64,000 bases of DNA from Marinobacter salinus (GCF_001854125.1 NZ_CP017715.1:4030001-4094000), one strand, 5' to 3'. Counted from the first letter of the stretch, positions 17,291 through 26,035 are shown. A program made the numbers and translations. Notes: generated by a model from the letters alone, not told the origin.

Positions 17291-18499
17291 ATGCAAACTA
17301 ATCTGGTTCAACAATTTGCCAATACTGCGGAAGGGCAGGAGGCGGAATCCATACTGCGGGCCTGTGTCCACTGCGGGTTCTGCACCGCGACTTGCCCCAC
17401 CTACCAGGAACTGAATGATGAGCGTGATGGTCCTCGTGGCCGCATTTACCTCATGAAGATGTTTTTGGAAGGCGAAGAAGTGACCGAGAAAACCCGGGAG
17501 CACCTGGACCGCTGCCTCACCTGCCGAAGCTGTGAGACCACGTGTCCGTCGGGTGTGCAGTATGGTCGTCTCGTCGACATCAGTCGGGGATTGATGGAGA
17601 AAGAGCTGCCCCGGGCTCCTAAGGACAAGTGGATGCGATGGGGGCTGGCCCGCGTGCTCCCCAATCGTCAGCTATTTGGTTTATTGCTGCGGCTCGGGCA
17701 GATTTTCCGGCCCGTGCTCCCGGAAAAACTGCGCACCAAAGTGCCACCCAGAAAGCAGGCAAGCCCATGGCCGGCCGCCAGTCACAGCCGGATCGTGCTC
17801 GCGCTTGCCGGGTGTGTCCAGCCCACCGCAACGCCGAATACCAACGCGGCGGCGGCGCGGGTGCTCGATAAGCTGGGTATTACCATGGTTGAGGCTCCTG
17901 AGGCCGGGTGTTGTGGTGCTGTGAACTACCACCTTTCCGAGCACGAGAAGGGGCTGGAACGCATGCGCCAGAATATCGATGCCTGGTGGCCGGCTATCGA
18001 GTCCGGCGCGGAGGCGATCATCATGACCGCATCTGGTTGCGGCGCCATGGTTCAGGACTACGGTCATCTACTGAAAGATGATCCGGTTTATGCTGCCAAG
18101 GCCCAGAAGGTGAGCGAGCTCTGCACGGATATCGGCGCCTTCCTGCTGAAACAGGACCTTGAAAAGCTGAAGCTGAGCCAGAGCCCAGGCAAGGTGGCGT
18201 TCCACTGCCCGTGCACGCTCCAGCACGCCATGCAGCAGAACGGAGTGGTGGAGCAGGTGCTGGTCAAGGCCGGTGTGGATTTGGCCACAACTAAGGATAA
18301 ACACCTGTGCTGTGGCTCTGCCGGTACTTACTCGGTTCTGCAGCCAGAGCTTAGCCAGAAGCTGCTGGGCAATAAGCTCAAGGCACTGACCGTGGACAAC
18401 CCCGACCGCATCGTCACCGCCAACATTGGCTGCCAGATGCACCTGGAAACCAAGTCAACCGTGCCTGTCCAGCATTGGATTGAACTGCTGGATCAGTAA
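17291..18499 (+). CDS. glcF: Glycolate oxidase iron-sulfur subunit GlcF
   Basis: A 402-residue electron-transfer subunit. Two [4Fe-4S] motifs are visible (CVHCGFCTATCPTY near residue 25; CLTCRSCETTCPSG near residue 75). Two cysteine-rich CCG domains follow (GCCGAVNYHL; LCCGSAGTYS). It carries electrons from GlcD/GlcE towards the membrane. It is the last gene of the hydroxy-acid operon. Confidence 0.93.
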   Translation: MQTNLVQQFANTAEGQEAESILRACVHCGFCTATCPTYQELNDERDGPRGRIYLMKMFLEGEEVTEKTREHLDRCLTCRSCETTCPSGVQYGRLVDISRGLMEKELPRAPKDKWMRWGLARVLPNRQLFGLLLRLGQIFRPVLPEKLRTKVPPRKQASPWPAASHSRIVLALAGCVQPTATPNTNAAAARVLDKLGITMVEAPEAGCCGAVNYHLSEHEKGLERMRQNIDAWWPAIESGAEAIIMTASGCGAMVQDYGHLLKDDPVYAAKAQKVSELCTDIGAFLLKQDLEKLKLSQSPGKVAFHCPCTLQHAMQQNGVVEQVLVKAGVDLATTKDKHLCCGSAGTYSVLQPELSQKLLGNKLKALTVDNPDRIVTANIGCQMHLETKSTVPVQHWIELLDQ

Positions 18500-18580
18500 A
18501 ACGGGAGTAGCGTCACCACATTCCCTGCTGGCTTCGTTATACTGCCACGGCATATAACGGAACCACAGGGAGTGGATCGT

Positions 18581-19024
18581 ATGCCATGGAGATTGGCAGC
18601 TTTCGTTTTTTTCTTTTTGAGCAGCGCTGGCGCCTGCGCAGACGTCTACACCTGGATAGACAGCAGCGGTGTTGCACATTTCTCGGATTATCCGCCCGGA
18701 AAAATTCCCCACAAACGAGTTGACGTAAAGCCTCTCGCCACGGTGCCCATGTCGGAAAATCTCCGTCAGAGTGAGCGGGTTTCGGGGATTCGTGCCGAGG
18801 TTCGGGGCCTGCTATCAGCCTCTGATCGGCCCGGGCCAGCCTCAGGCATTACCAAAGCCGCCGCCAGGGCCCGGCAGGAAAGAGCTTGTGATAAATACCG
18901 GGGCAAGCTCGGCAGGATCCAGTCTAAGCTGCGAGCGGGCTATGGAAGCGACAAGGGCAACACACTGCGGCGACAGCGTCGTGAGTTAAACCTGGCATTG
19001 AGCCGGGAGTGCATCCTGAGGTAG
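18581..19024 (+). CDS. DUF4124-domain exported protein
   Basis: A 147-residue protein. A Sec signal peptide (PWRLAAFVFFFLSSAGACA) precedes a DUF4124 domain (DVYTWIDSSGVAHFSDYPPG). The C-terminal half is rich in Arg, Lys and Ala (ITKAAARARQERACDKYRGK). The ATG at 18581 follows CAGGGAG. DUF4124 proteins are common in gammaproteobacteria and their function is unknown. Confidence 0.75.
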   Translation: MPWRLAAFVFFFLSSAGACADVYTWIDSSGVAHFSDYPPGKIPHKRVDVKPLATVPMSENLRQSERVSGIRAEVRGLLSASDRPGPASGITKAAARARQERACDKYRGKLGRIQSKLRAGYGSDKGNTLRRQRRELNLALSRECILR

Positions 19025-19068
19025 CCGGGGAGTGAGTGTCATTCCTTACGCTCTGGTTCAGGAAGAAG

Positions 19069-19077
19069 TGGTATAAT
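19069..19077 (+). promoter_or_regulatory. Extended -10 promoter for the ArfA-like gene
   Basis: TGG-TATAAT at 19069-19077 is a perfect -10 hexamer with the TGn extension, 39 bases before the start codon. No good -35 is seen, which extended -10 promoters do not need. Confidence 0.55.
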
Positions 19078-19115
19078 TGGAAAGCAATATCAGAAATGCC
19101 AATGGAGAAAATATC

Positions 19116-19271
19116 ATGGCCAAGAAGCGGGCAAAGCCCACAATGCATAGTGCAGTTCAACGGGATCTGAAGTCTCCCAAATACCACATGCGTGTGGTTG
19201 AAGATAAAAGCAAATACCGTCGCAGCCGGGACAAAACCGTGCGGATGGAGGATTTTCGCAAAGCTGCCTGA
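19116..19271 (+). CDS. Small basic protein resembling ribosome-rescue factor ArfA
   Basis: A 51-residue, strongly basic peptide. Its middle (SAVQRDLKSPKYHMRVVEDK) can be laid over the ArfA core [20 protein letters not shown] of E. coli: A-[IV]-x4-L-x2-P-x-[FY]-x2-R-V. A Lys/Arg-rich tail (KYRRSRDKTVR) follows. ArfA recruits RF2 to ribosomes stalled on non-stop mRNA. GGAG lies 8 bases before the ATG. The strongest support is structural: the last nine codons and the stop form one half of a very long hairpin, as in arfA genes, whose mRNA is cut inside the coding region. The similarity is modest and was judged by eye, so the name is not certain. Confidence 0.6.
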   Translation: MAKKRAKPTMHSAVQRDLKSPKYHMRVVEDKSKYRRSRDKTVRMEDFRKAA

Positions 19272-19299
19272 GAGGCGGTTTTACGAAAATCCTTCATCC
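19243..19299 (+). other. Long mRNA hairpin spanning the stop codon of the ArfA-like gene
   Basis: Bases 19243-19258 pair with 19284-19299 (16 pairs, one G-U). After one C-A mismatch, 19260-19268 pair with 19274-19282 (9 pairs, two G-U). The loop 19269-19273 is TGAGA, and its TGA is the stop codon. No T-run follows, so an RNase III-type substrate is more likely than an intrinsic terminator. Cleavage in the 5' arm would leave a non-stop mRNA. Confidence 0.75.
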
Positions 19300-19351
19300 C
19301 TCGCAAACCCGCAGTACGAAAAGAACCTCCTGATTCCGTTTCCAAACCTTA

Positions 19352-19630
19352 ATGAAACTCCCTGGTCGATTAAGCTTCAATTAAGATCCCGGAGGCAAAG
19401 GCAGGGACATCAAGCGGATAAAGGTCGATGAGGGCTGCTACGAAGTTTACGCCTTGGGTCAGAACAAGGAACGCATACGAATCACGATTTATAATGTGTG
19501 TGAAACGGTTCGAAACGATGGCGTGCCCCGCAACGGATTGAATCCAGCGCACTGGGGCGGGAATATGGAGCTTTTCCTCGCCTCTCCCTGGTTATTCACG
19601 CTGAAGAGCGCCAGCCAGCGAAGCACTTAA
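19352..19630 (+). pseudogene. Remnant of a PepSY-domain protein gene
   Basis: An ATG at 19352 reads ten codons to an in-frame TAA at 19382. The same frame then stays open for 81 codons to a TAA at 19628. The open part begins DPGGKGRDIKRIKVDEGCYE and continues VYAL, which resembles the PepSY_2 pattern (I-x-I-K-V-D-x-G-C-Y-E-V-Y-A). The rest has no recognisable family. The internal stop and missing signal peptide suggest a decayed gene. Recognition was by eye from one short motif. Confidence 0.4.
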
Positions 19631-19854
19631 GCGGCTTTCAGAGCTGCATTTCTAGGACGGCGCTCACAGCCCGAACCCTTGCCAGTATAATTTAACGATG
19701 TCCGTAACGGACAATCGATTAGAGGCCTCCCTCAAGAGTATGGAAGATGATCCGAAGCCCTGGAACCTCGGCGACGTAAACTTTACCTACTATTTGTAAG
19801 TGGTTTAAATCGAGGGTTTTGATTATCAGTTTTATTGTTCTGCTTATTTATGAC
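19631..19854. other. Gap with no confident gene
   Basis: Between the PepSY remnant and the ABC operon there is only a 33-codon open frame at 19698-19799 (MSVTDNRLEASLKSMEDDPK...). A TATAAT lies at 19686-19691, just 6 bases before its ATG, but there is no ribosome site and no recognisable family. It could be a gene fragment or chance. No terminator is seen for the leftward ABC operon ending at 19855. Confidence 0.3.
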
Positions 19855-20796
19855 TCAGGCCCCTGCTGCAACCCAGTGTCCGTGAGCAACTTCGTTATAC
19901 TGACTTGGTTCAGCCTGGTGACCTTTTGGCTTGATCGGGTCTGGGGCTTTACTATCTTCCAGCAGCGCTCGAAAGTCTCGTTTGCTATCGAGGGCGGGAA
20001 TCGGGACTGCAGAAAGTAATCGCTGAGTGTATGGGTGCTGCGGATTGTGCAATACCTGATCCCGGGAGCCAATTTCTACTATTCTTCCTCCAAACATTAC
20101 TGCGACTCGATGACAGAGGCGCTCAATCACGGCCATATCGTGAGAAATGAACAAGTAACTCAGGTTGTATTTCCTCTGCAGGTCCTCCATAAGGTCTAGT
20201 ACCTGTGCCTGCACAGACACATCCAACGCCGAGACCGGCTCATCAGCAACGATGATTTTCGGATTTAGTGCCAAAGCTCTAGCTATGCAAATCCGCTGGC
20301 GCTGACCACCAGAAAACTGATGTGGATAGCGTGTCATTGCGTCTGCTTCTGGTAACCCAACCTGCGACAGCAGTGTTGCTACGCGCTCCTCGCGTTCTTG
20401 GGCGTTGCCGCGCCTGTGGATGAGAAGGGGCTCTCCTACCAGCTCAGCAATTGTCTTTCTGGGATTGAGAGCGGCGAAGGGATCTTGAAAGACCATTTGA
20501 ATATCTTGTCGAATCTCTTTCAAAGCGCTTCCTTTCAGGCCCTTGATATCTTTACCCAGAACTTTAATCGAGCCCTCGAATTTAAGCATGCTCATGAGCG
20601 CACGACCGGTTGTCGATTTTCCGCAACCACTCTCCCCAACCAGGCCAAGGGTTTCACCCTCATGAAGTGCGAAGTTGACGTGATCGACAGCGTGCACCTC
20701 CTTCGGTTGCTCAAATAAGGACTTCTTCCGCATCGGATAACGTACGCTCAGGTTTTCGACTTCAAGTACTGGAGGGCGCTCAGGTCGCTCCGACAA
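19855..20796 (-). CDS. Dipeptide-type ABC transporter ATPase (DppF/OppF group)
   Basis: A 313-residue ABC ATPase. It has Walker A GESGCGKST, Q-loop MVFQDPFAALNPRKT, signature FSGGQRQRICIARALAL, Walker B IIVADEPVSALDVS and the C-terminal OppD/F motif HPYTQRLLSAVPIP. It overlaps the preceding ATPase gene by 49 bases. It is the last gene of the amiC-amiR-ABC-amidase operon, and with its partner powers import of the small-amide or peptide-like substrate. Confidence 0.9.
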   Translation of the reverse strand: MSERPERPPVLEVENLSVRYPMRKKSLFEQPKEVHAVDHVNFALHEGETLGLVGESGCGKSTTGRALMSMLKFEGSIKVLGKDIKGLKGSALKEIRQDIQMVFQDPFAALNPRKTIAELVGEPLLIHRRGNAQEREERVATLLSQVGLPEADAMTRYPHQFSGGQRQRICIARALALNPKIIVADEPVSALDVSVQAQVLDLMEDLQRKYNLSYLFISHDMAVIERLCHRVAVMFGGRIVEIGSRDQVLHNPQHPYTQRLLSAVPIPALDSKRDFRALLEDSKAPDPIKPKGHQAEPSQYNEVAHGHWVAAGA

Positions 20797-21620
20797 GGGG
20801 GGGCTGTCCCCAAGCGAGGTACTGCTGCTAAAAGTTGCCGGGTATAAGCGGCAGCCGGTTTGGAGAAGAGGGTTCGGATTGGCGCCGTTTCCTCCACGAC
20901 ACCACGATTCATCACGACAACGTTGTCAGCCATTTCGGCAACCACGCCCATGTCGTGCGTAATCATCAGTACGCCTGTTTCGTATTCTTTCTGTAGCTCC
21001 CGAATCAATTCCAGTATCTGGGCCTGAATAGTGACATCAAGCGCAGTGGTAGGTTCATCGGCTATTAGAATCTGTGGGCTGCACAGCATCGCCATTGCGA
21101 TCATGACTCTTTGACGTAACCCGCCAGAGAGTTCATGAGGGTATTGGCGCAGACGCTCGGAAACCTTGGGTATCCGAACGGCATCAAGCATGGATCGGAT
21201 ATGCTGCCATGCTGCATCACCGGATGCGATACGATGGCGTTTGAGGGTCTCCATCATCTGGTCTCCAACACGCATGATTGGATTCAGAGACGTCATTGGC
21301 TCTTGAAAAATCATTCCAATTTGCTTGGCGCGGATCTTTTGCATCTCCCGCTCCGACTTGCTGAGCAATTCTTCATTATGAAATAGGATGGCACCACTCG
21401 GAGTGCGAGCCATTTTGGGCAGAAGCCCCATGATCGCCAGCGCGGATAGAGATTTACCGCTACCGGACTCGCCAGCGATACACAGGGTTTCAGATTTATT
21501 CAGGTTGAAGCTAAGGTCATTCACGACTCGCTTGCATGACTGACCCTGACCAAACTCAATACTCAGGTTTTCAACCGATAAAAGCGTTTTCCCGGCTTGT
21601 GCCGAATCAGGGACAGTCAT
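20748..21620 (-). CDS. Dipeptide-type ABC transporter ATPase (DppD/OppD group)
   Basis: A 290-residue ABC ATPase with Walker A GESGSGKSL, Q-loop MIFQEPMTSLNPIM, signature LSGGLRQRVMIAMAML, Walker B ILIADEPTTALDVT and the C-terminal AAYTRQLLAAVPRLG motif. The ATG at 21620 lies 11 bases after AGGAG; a TTG two codons upstream (21626) has better spacing and may be the real start. It follows the amidase gene by 14 bases and pairs with the next ATPase. Confidence 0.9.
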   Translation of the reverse strand: MTVPDSAQAGKTLLSVENLSIEFGQGQSCKRVVNDLSFNLNKSETLCIAGESGSGKSLSALAIMGLLPKMARTPSGAILFHNEELLSKSEREMQKIRAKQIGMIFQEPMTSLNPIMRVGDQMMETLKRHRIASGDAAWQHIRSMLDAVRIPKVSERLRQYPHELSGGLRQRVMIAMAMLCSPQILIADEPTTALDVTIQAQILELIRELQKEYETGVLMITHDMGVVAEMADNVVVMNRGVVEETAPIRTLFSKPAAAYTRQLLAAVPRLGTAPPCRSDLSALQYLKSKT

Positions 21621-21634
21621 ACTCAAGTCAGCTC

Positions 21635-22582
21635 CTAGTTAAAAACGACTTTTGGGACATAGAACGAAACGACACAATTGGGCATGTCGACGATTTCACT
21701 GATGCGCAGATCTCCGCACACGGAGCAAAGCATGTAGGCTTGCTCTACCGGCATGCCGTGCTCGCGAGCAACCCATTCGACGGCGCCGCTAACGGCATCC
21801 CTGGCTGCTTGCATGAGGTCTGGTCCGACGCCTGTGAAGACTTCGTAGCCCGCTTGGTCGAGGTGCCGCGTTACCGGGCCTGCGGTTGTAAATCGAGGCA
21901 TAGCAAGCGGTGTGTCTTTGATCAGATCCAAAGTGACGGTAACGTCCATAGCGCTTTCAATGGCCGTACCACAGATTTCTCCGTCACCTTGGGCTGCGTG
22001 GGTATCTCCGATCGATAGCAGTGCACCCGCAACCTCAACTGGCAGGTACAGCGTAGAACCGGCGTTTAGATCGCGGATATCCAGGTTACCTCCGACCCGA
22101 CGGGGTGGGACGACGGAATGTAAGCCAGGTTCTGCCAACGCCAAGCCAATCGTTCCGGCAAATGGTTTCAGCGGGACCCTGGCGTATTTGCCGAACATTG
22201 CCGGCGCCATGCTTGATGTATCGTAATTCCAGAGAGCCAGTGCTGGGTCTTTGAACTGGTCAGTCAGCAAGCCGAACCCGGGAATATTGGCTGTCCAGCC
22301 AAATCCCGAGGGCCGAAAGCTGTCGATCGTAATTTTCAGGATGTCACCAGGTTCCGCGCCTTCGACATAGACAGGCCCGGTGACAGGATTGATTTTGTCG
22401 AAGGGCATGTCACGAACCGATTCCACAGTCGAATCAGAAGTGAAGTACCCATTGCCGGAGTCTTTGCACTCAAGTTCCAGCGTGGTTCCAGGCGCTACTC
22501 GTGCAACTGGCGCAATGCTGTTATCCCATCCATGGTGGTGGTGATGACCATGAATGGTTTTTACGAGGCTGTTCTCACACAT
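21635..22582 (-). CDS. Acetamidase/formamidase-family amidohydrolase
   Basis: A 315-residue member of the FmdA/AmdA family, which hydrolyses short amides such as formamide or acetamide to acid and ammonia. Typical segments are PGTTLELECKDSGNGYFTSD, NPVTGPVYVEGAEPGDILKI, SIGDTHAAQGDGEICGTAIE and MLCSVCGDLRISEIVD. A natural run of five histidines lies near residue 14 (HGHHHHHGWDN). No signal peptide, so cytoplasmic. Its ATG overlaps the stop of the binding-protein gene by one base (TGATG), which ties hydrolysis to uptake. The exact substrate is unknown. Confidence 0.85.
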   Translation of the reverse strand: MCENSLVKTIHGHHHHHGWDNSIAPVARVAPGTTLELECKDSGNGYFTSDSTVESVRDMPFDKINPVTGPVYVEGAEPGDILKITIDSFRPSGFGWTANIPGFGLLTDQFKDPALALWNYDTSSMAPAMFGKYARVPLKPFAGTIGLALAEPGLHSVVPPRRVGGNLDIRDLNAGSTLYLPVEVAGALLSIGDTHAAQGDGEICGTAIESAMDVTVTLDLIKDTPLAMPRFTTAGPVTRHLDQAGYEVFTGVGPDLMQAARDAVSGAVEWVAREHGMPVEQAYMLCSVCGDLRISEIVDMPNCVVSFYVPKVVFN

Positions 22583-24201
22583 CACTTCACCCAGATATAG
22601 TCGTAGTTGACAGGGACGTGAACAGGGTCGACGTAGAGCGCATCTTCACCGCCCATTCGCTTGGAGTGCACGGTGACCCGCTGCTCGTTAAAAATAGGGA
22701 CCCAGGGAGCATCCGCCATTGCTTGAGTAAATACTTCACCCCATAGCTCAGATCTTGCCTCTTGTTGATCGGCAGCGGCCATGGCATCTGCTTTTGCACC
22801 TTTAGCATCGAGTTCTTCGTTGCAATACCAAGCCCAATTCCAGCCTCCAGGAACTGCGCCGTCACAGCCAAGGATCGGTCCCCAGAAGTTTGAAGGATCC
22901 GGGAAGTCAGCAATCCAGGCCATGCCACCGGACCAAACCATTGGAGCCTGATCCTGAACGCCACCAGCTGCGATCACATTGGCTTGTGCCAGCGATTTGA
23001 TATTCGCAGTAATGCCGATATTCGCCAGATCCTGCTGCATCGCCTGGGCAATTCGTGGCTGAGGATCGGTGTTCATAACGAACAATTCTGTTTCGAAACC
23101 GTCCGCGAAGCCTGCCTCTGCCAGCAAGGCCTTCGCGCCTTCAGGGTCAAATTTATACCCTTCGTAATCCGAGTCGTAGCCAGGCATCGCTGGCGGTAGG
23201 GGCTGATTGGCAGGTGTTGCCCGGCCGTTGATGATGCGCACGATGCGGTCTTTGTTGATCGCCATATTGATTGCTTTACGCACTTTTAGGTTGTCCAGCG
23301 GAGGCATCGTGACATTTAGCGTCAGGTATCCTGTATGTAGCTGGTCGCCTGTGACCATGAGATCCTGGAACCGCGGATCATTTTTAAACTGAAGGTATTT
23401 CGCTGGGGGAATCCCGTCGCCCGCGATGTCCACTTCGTCCCGCTCCAGGCGCTGCAACGCCACCAACGGTTCTTGGCCGACTTCGAAGGTGATGGTGTCG
23501 ATGTAAGGAACGCCCGAGCGGAAATACTCTGGATTCTTCTCGAATACGAGCTTTTGTCCAAGAGTCCAGTCTGTGAGCTCGTAAGCTCCCGTGCCTACTG
23601 GATTCTTACCAAAGTCTTCGCCGTATTTTTCGACCTCTTCCTTGGGCACGATAGACGCAAAATTCAGTCCCATTACGTGCAGGAAGGTCGCATTTGGAGC
23701 AGTCAGTTCAATCGATACGGTGTAGTCGTCAACGACTTTGACACCTTCCAATTCAGTGGTCTCCCCCTGGGAAACCGCGTCATAGCCAACGATTGGAGAA
23801 AAGAAACCGGCGCCAGGACTTTTTGTATTTGGGTTGGAGGTTCGTTCCAAAGAATACTTAACATCGGCCGCCTTCATTTCGCGGCCATTATGGAATTTAA
23901 CCCCTGGGCGTAATTTGAAGGTATAGGTCTTCCCATCTTCGGACAGCTTGTAGCTCTCGGCGAGGTCTAACCTGAGTTCGGTGGTTCCGGGATCGTAGTC
24001 CATCAGGCCGTCAAACAAGCTTTTTATCATGGACCAGTTTTGCCAATCGTAACCAATTGCCGGGTCAAGAGTGGCGACGTCATTTTGATAGGTCACAATG
24101 ATATCGCCGCCGTTCTTGGGTTCAGCTGCCTGAACAGAGGCGGCAAACATGAGTGACGCGATAGCACTCGTGAAGAGGCTTTTACGAGTTTTCAAGGTCA
24201 T
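22582..24201 (-). CDS. Dipeptide-type ABC transporter periplasmic binding protein (SBP_bac_5)
   Basis: A 539-residue extracytoplasmic binding protein of the DppA/OppA family. The signal peptide is TLKTRKSLFTSAIASLMFAA ending VQAAEP. Family landmarks are TLDPAIGYDWQNW, YTFKLRPGVKFHNGREMKA and DVKYSLERT. The ATG at 24201 has ACGGAG 9 bases upstream; the in-frame ATG eight codons earlier has no such site. Despite the family name, members bind many small solutes. The neighbouring amidase and AmiC suggest an amide, a urea-like compound or an amide precursor. Confidence 0.88.
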   Translation of the reverse strand: MTLKTRKSLFTSAIASLMFAASVQAAEPKNGGDIIVTYQNDVATLDPAIGYDWQNWSMIKSLFDGLMDYDPGTTELRLDLAESYKLSEDGKTYTFKLRPGVKFHNGREMKAADVKYSLERTSNPNTKSPGAGFFSPIVGYDAVSQGETTELEGVKVVDDYTVSIELTAPNATFLHVMGLNFASIVPKEEVEKYGEDFGKNPVGTGAYELTDWTLGQKLVFEKNPEYFRSGVPYIDTITFEVGQEPLVALQRLERDEVDIAGDGIPPAKYLQFKNDPRFQDLMVTGDQLHTGYLTLNVTMPPLDNLKVRKAINMAINKDRIVRIINGRATPANQPLPPAMPGYDSDYEGYKFDPEGAKALLAEAGFADGFETELFVMNTDPQPRIAQAMQQDLANIGITANIKSLAQANVIAAGGVQDQAPMVWSGGMAWIADFPDPSNFWGPILGCDGAVPGGWNWAWYCNEELDAKGAKADAMAAADQQEARSELWGEVFTQAMADAPWVPIFNEQRVTVHSKRMGGEDALYVDPVHVPVNYDYIWVK

Positions 24202-24249
24202 AGTACGTGCTCCGTTGATTATCATTTTGCTTCTTTATGGTTAGTGCTC

Positions 24250-25176
24250 TTACGACTTCTCAAGGTTTATCCGAGGATCGACTAAAGGAACCAGTAGATC
24301 GGCAATAAGGTTTGCAAGGACGATGACGACGGCAGACACCATGGTGACTCCAACAATGACGGGAATATCGACACGTTGAATGGCTTGCCAGGCGAGCTGT
24401 CCAAGTCCGGGCCAGCCGAATACAGACTCGACGACCACCAAGCCACCGATGAAGATGCCAATGTCGATACCGACCATCGGAATCACTGGGATAATTGCGT
24501 TGGGAAGGACATGGCGGAAAATGACACGCATCCTTGTCAGACCCTTGGAGTGGGCCGTTCTAATGAAGTCTTGCTGTAAGACCTCAATCATCGACGAGCG
24601 AACCATCCGTGAGTACCAGCCACTGCCAAGGAGGCCGAGTGTGATGGCGGGCAAAAGAATGTGGTGCGTTGTGCCATAACCGCCGAGTGGGAACCACTCC
24701 AGGTGGACGGCAAACAGGTAAAGGAACAGCATGGATGCGATGAAATGAGGCGATGAAACTCCCACGAATGAGAATGCCATTAAGCCTCTATCTATGGCTG
24801 TATTCCGTTTTAAAGCAGCCAAGACGCCAAGGCTGATACCAATCAACAATTCAAACCCAATACCCCAGACCAAAAGCTGCGAACTGGCAGAGAGTCGTGA
24901 TCCGATCAGCGCCGAGACTTCTGTCCGTTGAATGTAAGACCTGCCAAGGTCCCCCTGAACCAGGTTCATCAGGTATTGGAAATACTGTTGATAGAAGGGT
25001 AGATCCAAACCTAATTGCGCTCGGATATTGGCTACCGTTTCTGGTGTGGCGCTTCGTCCGGCCAACTGTCGCGCCGGATCCGCCGGGATCAGGTAAAGGA
25101 GCAGATAAGTAATGAACGATACCCCCAGTAATATCAGAACGGCGTAGGCCAGACGTCGGAGAATATAAATAGTCAT
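24250..25176 (-). CDS. Dipeptide-type ABC transporter permease (DppB group)
   Basis: A 308-residue inner-membrane permease with about six helices. It begins TIYILRRLAYAVLILLGVSF and has the DppB features PADPARQLAGRSATPE, LGLDLPFYQQYFQYL and the EAA-type loop HSKGLTRMRVIFRHVLPNA. The ATG overlaps the stop of the previous permease gene by one base. It forms the import channel with that protein. Confidence 0.9.
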   Translation of the reverse strand: MTIYILRRLAYAVLILLGVSFITYLLLYLIPADPARQLAGRSATPETVANIRAQLGLDLPFYQQYFQYLMNLVQGDLGRSYIQRTEVSALIGSRLSASSQLLVWGIGFELLIGISLGVLAALKRNTAIDRGLMAFSFVGVSSPHFIASMLFLYLFAVHLEWFPLGGYGTTHHILLPAITLGLLGSGWYSRMVRSSMIEVLQQDFIRTAHSKGLTRMRVIFRHVLPNAIIPVIPMVGIDIGIFIGGLVVVESVFGWPGLGQLAWQAIQRVDIPVIVGVTMVSAVVIVLANLIADLLVPLVDPRINLEKS

Positions 25177-26033
25177 TAGTCTCTCCCCTTCAGAGATGGA
25201 TCTAGCTCATCACGCAAGGCATCGCCGACGAGGTTAAAACTGAGCGAAAGCAGGACAATCAGTGTTCCCGGGAAGAGCACCAGCCAAACGGCAGAGGTGA
25301 AATAGGTCTGACTTTCGAAAATGATGTTGCCCCAGCTTGGCGTGGGCGGCTGAACACCAACACCAAGAAACGAGAGTGTGGCTTCCAACAACACTGTGGT
25401 GGAAATTCCTAACGTGGCCCAGACCATGATCGTGGGGAGCAAGTGAGGGAGTAAGTGAGAGAAGAGGATGCGACGAGTGCTGGCCCCCAGAGTCCTCTCC
25501 ACTGCTATGAACTCGCGGGATGAGATGGCAATGGTTTCGGAATAGATGACCCTGGCCACTTGCACCCAGTTAACCATTGCTATGACCAGAGCTACTATCC
25601 AAAGACTAGGTTCAAGGATGGCTGCAAGCGCAATCGCCAGGAGAAGGGCGGGAAATGCCATCATGAGATCGGTCATTCGCATCAAGACGTTCCCGACCCA
25701 GCCTCTGAGAAAGCCGGCCGTGACCCCAACTAAAGTTCCTATGAGGATGGCGATGCCATTGGCAACAACGCCAATAATAAGAGAGGTCTGCGCCCCGTAA
25801 ATCAATCGAGACAACAGGTCCCGCCCGAGCAGGTCTGTACCCAGTAAAAAGGTACTGTTTGGAGGAAGGGGAGCGCCTTCCATAGTCAGCCCCTCGAAGA
25901 ACTGCTTGTTGGGATCGTAAGGTGCAATCCAGGATGCAAAGAGTGATGCTAGGACTACGGAGACAATGACAAAAAGCGAAAAAGCGACTGATTTATGCCG
26001 ACAGAGTTTTTTGATCAATTGGAAAGCAGACAT
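25176..26033 (-). CDS. Dipeptide-type ABC transporter permease (DppC group)
   Basis: A 285-residue inner-membrane permease with an N-terminal helix (VAFSLFVIVSVVLASLFASW), then PYDPNKQF and FLLGTDLLGRDLLSRLIYGA, which are DppC hallmarks, and the EAA loop ERTLGASTRRILFSHLLPHL. It starts 2 bases after the AmiR-like gene, so regulator and transporter are translated as one unit. Confidence 0.9.
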   Translation of the reverse strand: MSAFQLIKKLCRHKSVAFSLFVIVSVVLASLFASWIAPYDPNKQFFEGLTMEGAPLPPNSTFLLGTDLLGRDLLSRLIYGAQTSLIIGVVANGIAILIGTLVGVTAGFLRGWVGNVLMRMTDLMMAFPALLLAIALAAILEPSLWIVALVIAMVNWVQVARVIYSETIAISSREFIAVERTLGASTRRILFSHLLPHLLPTIMVWATLGISTTVLLEATLSFLGVGVQPPTPSWGNIIFESQTYFTSAVWLVLFPGTLIVLLSLSFNLVGDALRDELDPSLKGRD

Positions 26034-26035
26034 GG

